This document shows, one piece after another, positions 1 through 5,850 of a DNA stretch of 7,196 nt; position 1 is the stretch's first letter; each line of letters starts with the position of its first letter. The stretch is from NCBI GenBank assembly GCA_027080545.1, contig JALWRV010000153.1, positions 1 to 7,196 of the forward strand. The letters are read 5' to 3'. The DNA comes from Parvularculaceae bacterium. GTDB lineage: Bacteria > Pseudomonadota > Alphaproteobacteria > Caulobacterales > Parvularculaceae. Below the pieces are notes generated by a model. It was not told the DNA's origin. It made no database searches and was given only the letters and a program-made list of their open reading frames with translations. Made by a program: the position numbers and the translations under genes.

Positions 1-117
1 TTGAGAGAGTTTTTCTGCCCGTTCGCGAATAAGTTGGTCGACAATATGCGGATGTCGCCGTTGCCATTGGCGCTGGCGCACTTTCTGTCTTTTTTCCTGT
101 CGGGTGATTTTGCTCAT
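1..117 (-). CDS. Partial unidentified protein, N-terminal 39 residues
   Basis: An ATG at 117-115 opens a frame on the minus strand that stays open to the window edge, giving 39 codons with no stop. The visible peptide begins MSKITRQEKRQ and is very basic and polar, rich in Arg, Gln and Lys, then has an amphipathic stretch (HIVDQLIRERAEKL). There is no signal peptide. It lies 18 bases after the rph stop on the same strand and in the same frame as rph, so it is probably co-transcribed with rph; no strong ribosome binding site is visible. The start does not resemble RdgB, the XTP/dITP pyrophosphatase often found after rph in alphaproteobacteria, nor HemW. It vaguely recalls the N-terminus of some alphaproteobacterial lysophospholipid acyltransferase-like proteins, but that is a memory-based guess from a short stretch. 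Function unassigned. Confidence 0.55.
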   Translation of the reverse strand, partial: MSKITRQEKRQKVRQRQWQRRHPHIVDQLIRERAEKLSQ

Positions 118-135
118 AAAGGTCTTGGTCTGGCT

Positions 136-849
136 CTAAGTGGGGAGGGCTGTTTCTTGCAATATGCGCAATTCCCCGCAGGCCTGTTTGGCTAAAGACA
201 AGAGCGCATTGAATTGTTCTTCGGAAAAAGCCGTTTCTTCGGCTGTGGCTTGTATTTCTACTAACCCGCCCTTGCCGGTAATGACGAAATTGGCATCGGT
301 TTGGGCTTTGGAATCTTCTGCATAATCCAGATCCATAATCGGTGCGCCTTGATAGAGCCCGCAGGAAATGGCCGCGACACTGTCGATGAGAGGAGAGGCG
401 GTGATCAATCCTTGTTGCTCACCCCATTGCAGACATTGTTTCAAGGCCACATAGGCACCGGTAATGGAGGCGGTGCGGGTGCCCCCATCGGCTTGAATGA
501 CATCGCAATCGATTAAAATTTGTCGCTCGCCGAGTTTTTTCATGTCAATCACCGCCCGCAGGGCTCGGCCTATCAATCGTTGAATTTCCTGAGTGCGGCC
601 CGATTGGCCCTTTTTGGCCTCCCGGCGCATGCGTTCATTGGTGGAGCGGGGGAGCATGCCATATTCAGCCGTAACCCAGCCCTTGCCGCCGCCGCGTAGC
701 CAAGGCGGGGTGGACTCATCCCAACTGGCAGTACACAGCACATGGGTATCGCCAAATTTGACCAAGCAAGAGCCTTCTGCATGTTTGGAAAAGCCTGGGG
801 TGAGGGTGACGGGGCGCATTTCATTGAAAGTTCGGCCAGAGGGGCGCAT
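136..849 (-). CDS. rph: Ribonuclease PH
   Basis: RNase PH is a phosphate-dependent 3'-to-5' exoribonuclease that trims the 3' ends of tRNA precursors and works as a hexameric ring in the cytoplasm. The 237 residues match the usual family length of about 238. Recognisable segments are the start MRPSGRTFNEMRPV, the block FGDTHVLCTAS at 32-42, WVTAEYGMLPRST at 58-70, SGRTQEIQRLIGRALR at 83-98, and CDVIQADGGTRTASITGA at 115-132. By family knowledge Arg85 and Arg125 lie at phosphate-binding positions, and the acidic cluster LDYAEDSKAQTD (174-185) holds the metal-binding Asp179 and Asp185. The ATG is supported by AAGGA at 860-856, six bases upstream. The gene is divergent from the propeller gene at 939, with an 89-base shared promoter region. 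No lesion is visible. Confidence 0.97.
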   Translation of the reverse strand: MRPSGRTFNEMRPVTLTPGFSKHAEGSCLVKFGDTHVLCTASWDESTPPWLRGGGKGWVTAEYGMLPRSTNERMRREAKKGQSGRTQEIQRLIGRALRAVIDMKKLGERQILIDCDVIQADGGTRTASITGAYVALKQCLQWGEQQGLITASPLIDSVAAISCGLYQGAPIMDLDYAEDSKAQTDANFVITGKGGLVEIQATAEETAFSEEQFNALLSLAKQACGELRILQETALPT

Positions 850-924
850 AAAATTTCCTTTAACGGTTTATGAGAGATAGTGGGTTTTCGTGTTAGCATC
901 ATTCTGACGCAAGGCTAAATATTC

Positions 925-931
925 AAGGAGG
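925..931 (+). promoter_or_regulatory. Strong ribosome binding site fixing a GTG start
   Basis: AAGGAGG lies seven bases upstream of the GTG at 939. It is a near-perfect Shine-Dalgarno sequence and decides the start of the propeller protein, since the GTG is followed directly by a Lys-Lys plus hydrophobic anchor as expected for a membrane-inserted N-terminus. Confidence 0.8.
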
Positions 932-938
932 CTGAATC

Positions 939-2078
939 GTGAAAAAAGCGCTTTTGCTGATATTCATTGTGATTTTGGGCTATTTCTTGTTGTGGCCTGT
1001 GGCTGTTTCCCCAAAAAGCTGGTCGGCCCCTGAAAGGCCCCTGCTCGAAGGGGTGTTGGCGCCCAATCACGCTTTCCAGCAGGCGAGCTTTATCGACCTT
1101 GACGGGGCGGTGGGGCCAGAGGATATCGCTTTTGGGCCAGATCATATGCTGTATACGGGGGTCGCAGACGGGCGGATTTTACGCATCAACCCGGAAGATG
1201 GGGAGATTGAAACCATCGCGCAACTGGAAGGCCGCCCTCTAGGACTGACTTTTATCCGGGGGGGCAGACAGCTCTTGATCGCGGATGCCATGCAGGGCTT
1301 GCTGGTTCTCGATATTGCCAGCGGCGATGTGAGCGTCGTCGCGACCGAGACATTGAACGGAACGCCCATTCTCTATGCGGATGATGTCGCGGCCAAGCGG
1401 GGCGCTTATTATTTTTCTGATGCCAGCACCAAGTTTAGCGCTAAAAAAATTGGCGACCCCATGCGAGCGTCCTTGTTGGAGATCTGGGAGCAAGGTCAAA
1501 CGGGGCGGTTACTTCGGTATAAAAAAGGCGATGGGGTGTTGATTGTTCAAGAAGGCCTGTCTTTTGCCAATGGGGTGGCGATGGCCGGAGATGCGGTATT
1601 GGTGAACGAGACCGGACGTTATCGTATTTGGAAAATTTATGTTGAGGGGCCGAAGCGGGGGCAAGCAGAAATTTTTGCTGAAAATTTGCCGGGGTTTCCT
1701 GACAATATAAATCCTGATTATTTAGGAGGGTATTTTGTCGGATTGACAGCGCAGCGTGCCGAGGATGTGGATGCGCTGGCGGGGCGTCCTTTCTTGCGCC
1801 GAATATTGTTTCGTATTCCCGGCTTTTTCAGCATGGTGCAACCGACGCCCTATGGTTTTTTGTTGCGCCTTGATGAAGAGGGTAAGGTGGTGGAAAGTTG
1901 GCAAGATCCAGAGGGTCGTTTTGCCGATGTGACCGGTGCGGAACGAGGGCCGGATGGGCGTGTTTATGTGTCATCCCTGAGCGCTGATCGTATTGCCGTG
2001 TTGCCCGCGCCGCCTGCGCCACCTGAAGGGGGTGTGCCCACGGGATCAGGTGAAAAACCCGCAAGAGGGCAGGAATGA
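939..2078 (+). CDS. Strictosidine synthase-like / APMAP-type beta-propeller protein, membrane-anchored
   Basis: The 379-residue protein starts at GTG with a basic MKK and one hydrophobic segment (about 4-23), probably an uncleaved inner-membrane anchor leaving the rest in the periplasm. Residues about 50-355 look like a six-bladed propeller: repeated blades such as EDIAFGPDHMLYTG (61-74), LGLTFIRGGRQLLIAD (101-116), a YYFSDAS block (157-163) and ERGPDGRVYVSSLS (335-348). The stretch NETGRYRIWKIYVEG (223-237) followed by LPGFPDNI (250-257) is the hallmark of the strictosidine synthase-like/APMAP group, related to SMP-30 gluconolactonases and paraoxonases. Glu61, Asn211 and Asp255/Asn256 are plausible calcium ligands by analogy. 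The last 25 residues form a Pro/Gly-rich tail. Bacterial members are mostly uncharacterised; hydrolase or lactonase activity is possible, and the alkaloid-forming reaction of the plant enzymes should not be assumed. It is probably co-transcribed with hrcA, 51 bases downstream. Confidence 0.88.
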   Translation: MKKALLLIFIVILGYFLLWPVAVSPKSWSAPERPLLEGVLAPNHAFQQASFIDLDGAVGPEDIAFGPDHMLYTGVADGRILRINPEDGEIETIAQLEGRPLGLTFIRGGRQLLIADAMQGLLVLDIASGDVSVVATETLNGTPILYADDVAAKRGAYYFSDASTKFSAKKIGDPMRASLLEIWEQGQTGRLLRYKKGDGVLIVQEGLSFANGVAMAGDAVLVNETGRYRIWKIYVEGPKRGQAEIFAENLPGFPDNINPDYLGGYFVGLTAQRAEDVDALAGRPFLRRILFRIPGFFSMVQPTPYGFLLRLDEEGKVVESWQDPEGRFADVTGAERGPDGRVYVSSLSADRIAVLPAPPAPPEGGVPTGSGEKPARGQE

Positions 2079-2079
2079 T

Positions 2080-2142
2080 ATGTTGGAATTGGCTTGTTCA
2101 TCTTGGCAAGGGGGAGGTGAATTTCTAAATTGGCAGGTATGA
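2080..2142 (+). CDS. Possible 20-residue leader ORF between the propeller gene and hrcA
   Basis: An ATG at 2080 begins two bases after the stop of the upstream gene. It reads 20 codons (MLELACSSWQGG...NWQV) and stops at TGA 2140-2142, which overlaps the ATG at 2139-2141 as ATGA. AGGA at 2071-2074 lies five bases upstream and could serve as a ribosome binding site. The arrangement would allow ribosomes to pass from the propeller gene to hrcA by coupling. The ORF also spans the ribosome binding site of the TTG start of hrcA, so its translation could affect access to that site. The peptide matches nothing I recognise, and an ORF this short can arise by chance. Confidence 0.25.
   Translation: MLELACSSWQGGGEFLNWQV
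2111..2120 (+). promoter_or_regulatory. Ribosome binding site favouring the TTG start of hrcA
   Basis: GGGGAGGTGA is a strong Shine-Dalgarno match ending nine bases before TTG 2130. The alternative ATG at 2139 would be 18 bases away, with only a weak GGCAGG almost touching it. The in-frame GTG at 2118 is ruled out because a TAA follows three codons later. The TTG is therefore preferred, unless hrcA is started by coupling at the ATGA at 2139. Confidence 0.6.
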
Positions 2143-3164
2143 CTTTGCTCAATTCCATTGATCAACGTAGCCGCGAGATATTTCGTCTGGTGGTCGAGAA
2201 CTATTTGCATACCGGCGATCCGATTGGGTCGCGGGCGATTTCGCATTTTGATGGGCTTTCATTGTCGCCAGCAACCATTCGCAATGTGTTGGCAGATTTG
2301 ACCGATATGGGTTTATTGCAGGCACCGCATGTTTCAGCCGGTAGATTGCCGACCGATCAGGGGTTGCGTTTGTTTGTTGACGGGCTCTTGGAAATCGGTT
2401 CGCTGACACCGGAAGAACGTTCAGCGCTGGAAGAAGATATTGAAGGGCGCGGTGATATTGATAGTGCTTTGCGCAGTGCTGCCGAGCGTTTGTCCGACCT
2501 GACCCAGACCGCAACGCTAGTGTTCACCGACAAGGCGGATGTACCGCTTAAGGCCATCGAAGTGGTGGCCATTTCAAAAACCCAGGCTTTGGTTATTTTA
2601 GTGTCGGCGACAGGGGATATTGAAAACCGCGTTGTGGATTTGCCCGCAGGGTTTCCCCCTTCCAGCCTGACGGAAGCCACCAACTATCTTAATGCGCGTT
2701 TGCGCGGGCGCACCATGAGCGAAATGCGCGCCTCGATTGAAAAAGAAATGGCCGAAGAACAGGCAAGCCTTGATGGGTTGACCCGGGAGCTGGTGCGCCA
2801 AGGGGTTGCGGCCTTGTCGCAAGATGGCGAGCGCTTAATCGTGCGCGGTGCTGCGCATTTATTGGACAATGCCACGGGGCAGGATATTGACCGGGTGCAA
2901 CAGCTATTTGAAGATCTTGAACGCAAAAAAGATGTGATCGAGCTATTGCAATTTGCGAAATCGGGCGAGGGGGTGCGCATATTCATTGGTGCGGAAAATA
3001 AATTATTTTCCCTATCTGGTTCATCCTTGGTGATGACGCCTTATCGGGATTCCCAGCAAAAAATTGTTGGCGTGGTTGGAGTCATTGGTCCGACTAGGCT
3101 TAATTATGCGCGGGTTATTCCTTTGGTGAATTATACGGCTGAATTTGTTTCCCGTATTATATAA
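2130..3164 (+). CDS. hrcA: Heat-inducible transcription repressor HrcA
   Basis: HrcA binds the CIRCE operator as a dimer and represses chaperone genes, typically groESL; GroEL helps it stay active. At 344 residues it has the family's usual length. The N-terminal winged helix is clear: RSREIFRLVVENYL (13-26), TGDPIGSRAIS (28-38), LSLSPATIRNVLADL (43-57) and the signature HVSAGRLPTDQGLR (67-80). The rest corresponds to the GAF-like and dimerisation regions, with VVGVIGPTRLNYARVIPLV near residues 317-335 as the conserved C-terminal block and YTAEFVSRII at the end. The start is TTG by ribosome-binding-site spacing; an ATG three codons in is the alternative. In many alphaproteobacteria grpE follows directly; here a reversed cutA intervenes and the hrcA stop lies one base from the cutA stop. 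No clear CIRCE lies directly upstream. Confidence 0.96.
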   Translation: MAGMTLLNSIDQRSREIFRLVVENYLHTGDPIGSRAISHFDGLSLSPATIRNVLADLTDMGLLQAPHVSAGRLPTDQGLRLFVDGLLEIGSLTPEERSALEEDIEGRGDIDSALRSAAERLSDLTQTATLVFTDKADVPLKAIEVVAISKTQALVILVSATGDIENRVVDLPAGFPPSSLTEATNYLNARLRGRTMSEMRASIEKEMAEEQASLDGLTRELVRQGVAALSQDGERLIVRGAAHLLDNATGQDIDRVQQLFEDLERKKDVIELLQFAKSGEGVRIFIGAENKLFSLSGSSLVMTPYRDSQQKIVGVVGVIGPTRLNYARVIPLVNYTAEFVSRII

Positions 3165-3165
3165 T

Positions 3166-3537
3166 CTAGTCCAACGCTGGGCTTGTGGTTGCCTCGAGCA
3201 ACCAGTCCCCATAGGCTTCGTCGGTGTGGTGTAGGGGCAGGCAAATGATTTGCGGCACATCATAAGGGTGGTGTTGGGCGATAAATTTTTGAATAGGCGG
3301 CCATAGGCTGGTGCGGGTTTTCAAGCTCAGTCGATATTCGCCCTCGGCCCTATATTTTTCTTCCCATAGGTAATGGCTTTCAATCTGACCTATTTGGACG
3401 CAGGCGGCCAGCCGGGCCTGAACCAATTGTCGGGCGAGGTGGCGGGCCTGTTCCGGCGTGGTGACCGTGGTTTCAATGACGCAGAAAAGAGGTTCTGGGT
3501 GCTTTTCTTTAGGGGCGGGTTTATGGGGTTTACGCAT
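3166..3537 (-). CDS. cutA: CutA1 family divalent-cation tolerance protein
   Basis: CutA1 proteins are small, very stable trimers with a ferredoxin-like, PII-like fold. They bind copper and other divalent metals in vitro and were linked genetically to metal tolerance in E. coli, but their precise role is unsettled. The core is unmistakable: VIETTVTTPEQARHLARQLV (20-39), LAACVQIG (43-50), SHYLWEEKY (54-62), EYRLSLKTR (67-75), the signature HHPYDVPQII (89-98), and YGDWL near 109-113. The 123 residues exceed the usual 105-115 because of a Pro/Lys-rich N-terminal extension of about 15 residues, so the true start may be uncertain, although no other good start is seen. GGA lies seven bases before the ATG. 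It is inserted head-on against hrcA and divergent from grpE. Confidence 0.94.
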   Translation of the reverse strand: MRKPHKPAPKEKHPEPLFCVIETTVTTPEQARHLARQLVQARLAACVQIGQIESHYLWEEKYRAEGEYRLSLKTRTSLWPPIQKFIAQHHPYDVPQIICLPLHHTDEAYGDWLLEATTSPALD

Positions 3538-3597
3538 GATCTATCCGAGGGGTTAAGGGTGTTTTGGCGGGCTATGGTGGTGAGGGGGCATAATAGC

Positions 3598-3626
3598 CTT
3601 GAAATATCGGCGGTGACTGACTAAAT
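3598..3626 (+). promoter_or_regulatory. Candidate heat-shock (RpoH) promoter of grpE
   Basis: CTTGAAA at 3598-3604 is a perfect match to the -35 element of RpoH-dependent promoters. Seventeen bases after CTTGAA comes CTAAAT (3621-3626), a looser match to the -10 side. Transcription would begin around 3633, giving a short leader before ATG 3649 or about 50 bases before ATG 3682. grpE is a classic RpoH target and cannot be read from hrcA here without crossing an opposing gene, which favours a promoter at this place. The -10 match is imperfect, so this is a prediction. Confidence 0.45.
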
Positions 3627-3648
3627 CCGGCGTTCGAGATATAGACCA

Positions 3649-4296
3649 ATGCAAGATCATTGTGAATTGGACCCGATAATCATGACAAAACCAGAAGATA
3701 TGACGCCAGAAGACATGAGAGAGGATGAAGCGCTGGCGGCGGCGCTTGATCAGGAGGGGGAGGATGTTCTTACCCCTGAGGGGCAAATATTAAAGCTGGA
3801 AGAAGAACTGAACGAAACCAAGGACCGTATGTTGCGTTTGGCGGCTGAATTGGAAAATACCCGCCGCCGGGCCGAACGGGAAAAACAGGAGGCCACGAAA
3901 TTCGGTATTTCCGCTTTTGCGCGGGATATGCTGGCGGTGGCGGATAATTTCCAACGGGCGTTGGCGGCCGCGCCCGAAGAGCAGGACGAAGCCTTGCAAT
4001 CATTCATCAATGGCATTCGATTGACCGAAAAGGAAATGATGGCGGCTTTGCAACGCAATAAAGTTGAACGGGTTGATCCGGCTGGGGATCGCTTTGATCC
4101 GAATTTGCATCAGGCGATTGCTGAAGTGCCGGGCACAGGAGAGCCGGCGGGCATTATTGTTGATGTGGTGCAGCCCGGTTTTGTCATTGGTGAGCGGGTT
4201 TTGCGCCCAGCCATGGTCACTGTCTCCAACGGTGCAGGGGCGAAGGCAAAAGAGGCGGATGGGGGTGATGCCGTTGATTTGGAACAAGACGGCTGA
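3649..4296 (+). CDS. grpE: DnaK nucleotide-exchange factor GrpE
   Basis: GrpE is the cytoplasmic cochaperone that releases ADP from DnaK and also acts as a thermosensor through its long helices. The 215-residue frame has an acidic, disordered N-terminus, then a long coiled coil (about 46-110) including LAAELENTRRRAEREK (64-79), the block SAFARDMLAVADNFQRAL (88-105), and the compact beta domain that contacts DnaK with FDPNLHQAIAEV (149-160) and VVQPGFVIGERVLRPAMVTVS (173-193). The start is uncertain: ATG 3649 gives 215 residues and ATG 3682 gives 204, whose start MTKPEDM looks more like typical GrpE; neither has a strong ribosome binding site. dnaK is not in the window. The gene is separated from hrcA by the reversed cutA and probably uses the CTTGAAA promoter just upstream. 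Confidence 0.96.
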   Translation: MQDHCELDPIIMTKPEDMTPEDMREDEALAAALDQEGEDVLTPEGQILKLEEELNETKDRMLRLAAELENTRRRAEREKQEATKFGISAFARDMLAVADNFQRALAAAPEEQDEALQSFINGIRLTEKEMMAALQRNKVERVDPAGDRFDPNLHQAIAEVPGTGEPAGIIVDVVQPGFVIGERVLRPAMVTVSNGAGAKAKEADGGDAVDLEQDG

Positions 4297-4350
4297 TCCA
4301 ACGCTGCCCTGCGCCCTTAAAAAAAATCGTAAACTTTCCTTAACCATGTG

Positions 4351-4371
4351 CGAACAGATTGGGTTCGATTT
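4351..4371 (+). terminator. Weak hairpin downstream of grpE
   Basis: CGAAC (4351-4355) and GTTCG (4363-4367) can form a five-base-pair stem with a seven-base loop, followed by ATTTT. It lies in the 102-base gap between grpE and the Slam-like gene. The stem is short and the T run brief, so termination would be partial at best. No convincing promoter for the Slam-like gene was found in this gap. Confidence 0.2.
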
Positions 4372-4398
4372 TAACCTTTCTGGATCGGTGTCTCGTTC

Positions 4399-5766
4399 GT
4401 GCGTTTCTTGTCCATATTCACCTGTGTGTTGGCCGGCGTTTGGGCCGATCCTGCCTTGGCGCAGCCTTTGGGTGAGATCAGCGAAGGGGATGCGAGCGCA
4501 GGGGGGAGCCTTGCCATTTCCGGCGATGATGCGGTGGGCTTGGCGCAACGCCTCTATGATCAAGGGCGCCTTGATGAAGCCGAAGCCATATTGCGCACTT
4601 TAGTTGATGCGGACCCCGACAAGGTTGATGTTATGCAAGTGGCCTTTCTGGCGGGGTTAATCGCGGTTCAGCGGAAAAATTATGCAGAAGCGGAAGAAAT
4701 TTTTCGCACCATTTTAGACCATGACCCAAGTCTCGTTCGGGTGCGTCTCGAACTGGCACGTGTTTTGTTTGTGCAAAAAAAAGATGGGGCCGCGAGCTAT
4801 CATTTTCATCTGGCATTAGCGGATGGGTTGCCCGCACCGGTTGAAAAGAAAATCAGAAAATATTTGAGCCAAATTGAAAGGCGCAAAAAATTGCGCCTGT
4901 CATGGTCTTCTTCGATTGTCCCGAGTACCAATATCAATGCGGGTTCAGATGTAGAAACGGTAACCGGTTTGGTGGGTTTGCCCATTACTTTTCAGGTAAG
5001 CGATGATCGGCGGCGCCAATCGGGTATTGGTTTTTCCAATTCATTATCCCTGTCAGCCTTTCCCAAACTATCCAAGCATTGGCGCTTGCGTATTCGGGGT
5101 TCTATTAAAGTGACCGATTATGAGCGCACCCAGTTTGATGATGCGTTCGCTGCTTTTGAAATTGGCCCTAGCTTTCGTGGTAAACGCTATTCGGCGAGCC
5201 TGTTGGCGACGGCGACCAAGCGTCAATTTGCTGGTGATGATTATTCTACCTCGCTGGGGGGGCGTCTGGTTTTAAGCTCGCCTCTCTCCGAGCGTAGCCG
5301 GTTTTCTGTGCGCGTCGCCTATGCGTATGCGCGCCATGAGATTAGTAAGGAAAAAGACGGTCCCATCTATTCCCTAGGGGCCACGTTTCAACGGGCCTTA
5401 TCGCAAAAAACGACGGCGGCCTTAAGTGGGCAAGTGGCGCGCACGGAAGCGCGAGACAAATCGCAAAAAAATACGCAAATCGGATTGACGGCAAGTTTGC
5501 GCCGAGAAATGCCCCGGGCGATTACCATACAGCTATCGCCGCAATTATTTTACCGCACCTATGATGGGATTGATCCTCTATTTCCGTTGGAGGCAAAGCG
5601 GGAAGATATTCTCTCTGGTATAAGCGTGATGGTAACCAAGCGGGATTGGCGGATTATGCGGTTTGCGCCCGTGTTCAGCTATTCCTATTTGAATAATAAT
5701 TCCAATAATGATTTTTACAGCTATGAACGCCACGCTGTAGATATGGGCCTGACCCAGAATTTCTGA
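4399..5766 (+). CDS. Slam-like outer-membrane translocator of surface lipoproteins (DUF560, TPR + beta-barrel)
   Basis: Slam proteins move lipoproteins from the inner face of the outer membrane to the cell surface. This 455-residue protein has the full layout. A signal peptide (1-21) has a likely cleavage after ALA before Gln22. A periplasmic TPR domain follows (about 44-146), seen as LAQRLYDQGRLDEAEAILRTL (48-68), the NYAEAEEIFRTIL repeat (94-106), and RLELARVLFVQKKDGAASYHF (116-136), the last being very typical of DUF560 proteins. From about 164 to the end alternating strands form the barrel, including an NINAGSD turn (178-184), and the protein ends in Phe like most outer-membrane barrels. 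Length is close to the roughly 490 residues of neisserial Slam1. The start is GTG with only a weak GGATCGG upstream. It converges on a TbpB-like lipoprotein, a natural cargo. Specificity cannot be told from sequence alone. Confidence 0.85.
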   Translation: MRFLSIFTCVLAGVWADPALAQPLGEISEGDASAGGSLAISGDDAVGLAQRLYDQGRLDEAEAILRTLVDADPDKVDVMQVAFLAGLIAVQRKNYAEAEEIFRTILDHDPSLVRVRLELARVLFVQKKDGAASYHFHLALADGLPAPVEKKIRKYLSQIERRKKLRLSWSSSIVPSTNINAGSDVETVTGLVGLPITFQVSDDRRRQSGIGFSNSLSLSAFPKLSKHWRLRIRGSIKVTDYERTQFDDAFAAFEIGPSFRGKRYSASLLATATKRQFAGDDYSTSLGGRLVLSSPLSERSRFSVRVAYAYARHEISKEKDGPIYSLGATFQRALSQKTTAALSGQVARTEARDKSQKNTQIGLTASLRREMPRAITIQLSPQLFYRTYDGIDPLFPLEAKREDILSGISVMVTKRDWRIMRFAPVFSYSYLNNNSNNDFYSYERHAVDMGLTQNF

Positions 5767-5784
5767 GTGCAGGCCCATCTTTAA
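5743..5784 (+). terminator. Hairpin terminator overlapping the end of the Slam-like gene
   Basis: ATGGGCCTG (5743-5751) is perfectly complementary to CAGGCCCAT (5770-5778). The loop can pair further: AC with GT, then CAGA (5755-5758) with TCTG (5762-5765), giving about 15 base pairs with one bulge and one mismatch. CTTTAATT follows, a short T-rich tail. The left arm is coding sequence and the stop codon (5764-5766) lies inside the hairpin. On the opposite strand no T run follows, so it would mainly stop plus-strand transcription. Confidence 0.6.
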
Positions 5785-5803
5785 TTCAAGAAATATTTTT
5801 GCT

Positions 5804-5850
5804 CTTAGGGAGGGTAATCCTTGGGGGGGTAACCTTTAGGGAGAGGTGCC
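5804..5850 (+). repeat. G-rich tract of three degenerate direct repeats between convergent genes
   Basis: Three units of about 15-16 bases follow one another: CTTAGGGAGGGTAATC (5804-5819), CTTGGGGGGGTAACC (5820-5834) and TTTAGGGAGAGGTGCC (5835-5850). The last overlaps the stop codon and final codons of the minus-strand lipoprotein gene. G runs at 5808-5810, 5812-5814, 5823-5829 and 5839-5841 are all on the plus strand. No clear T-tailed terminator for the lipoprotein gene was found, so the tract may mark its 3' end, but that is inference. Confidence 0.45.

Noticed and set aside
939..2078. Calling the propeller protein a true strictosidine synthase or a gluconolactonase
   Set aside because: The sequence supports only the propeller superfamily and its APMAP-like subgroup. 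The substrate cannot be inferred, and bacteria have no known strictosidine pathway.
2093..2130. CTTG motifs at 2093 and 2102 as an RpoH promoter for hrcA
   Set aside because: The possible -10 (CTAAAT at 2125) overlaps the TTG start and would place transcription inside the gene.
3170..4306. Ten-base repeat TCCAACGCTG near 3170 and again just after the grpE stop
   Set aside because: One copy encodes the end of cutA. Two copies of ten bases with no further flanking similarity are best taken as chance.
4000..4603. Long overlapping frames on both strands (4064-4603 plus, 4000-4563 minus)
   Set aside because: They overlap the clear grpE and Slam-like genes, have compositions unlike real proteins and show no known motif. 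They are shadow frames.
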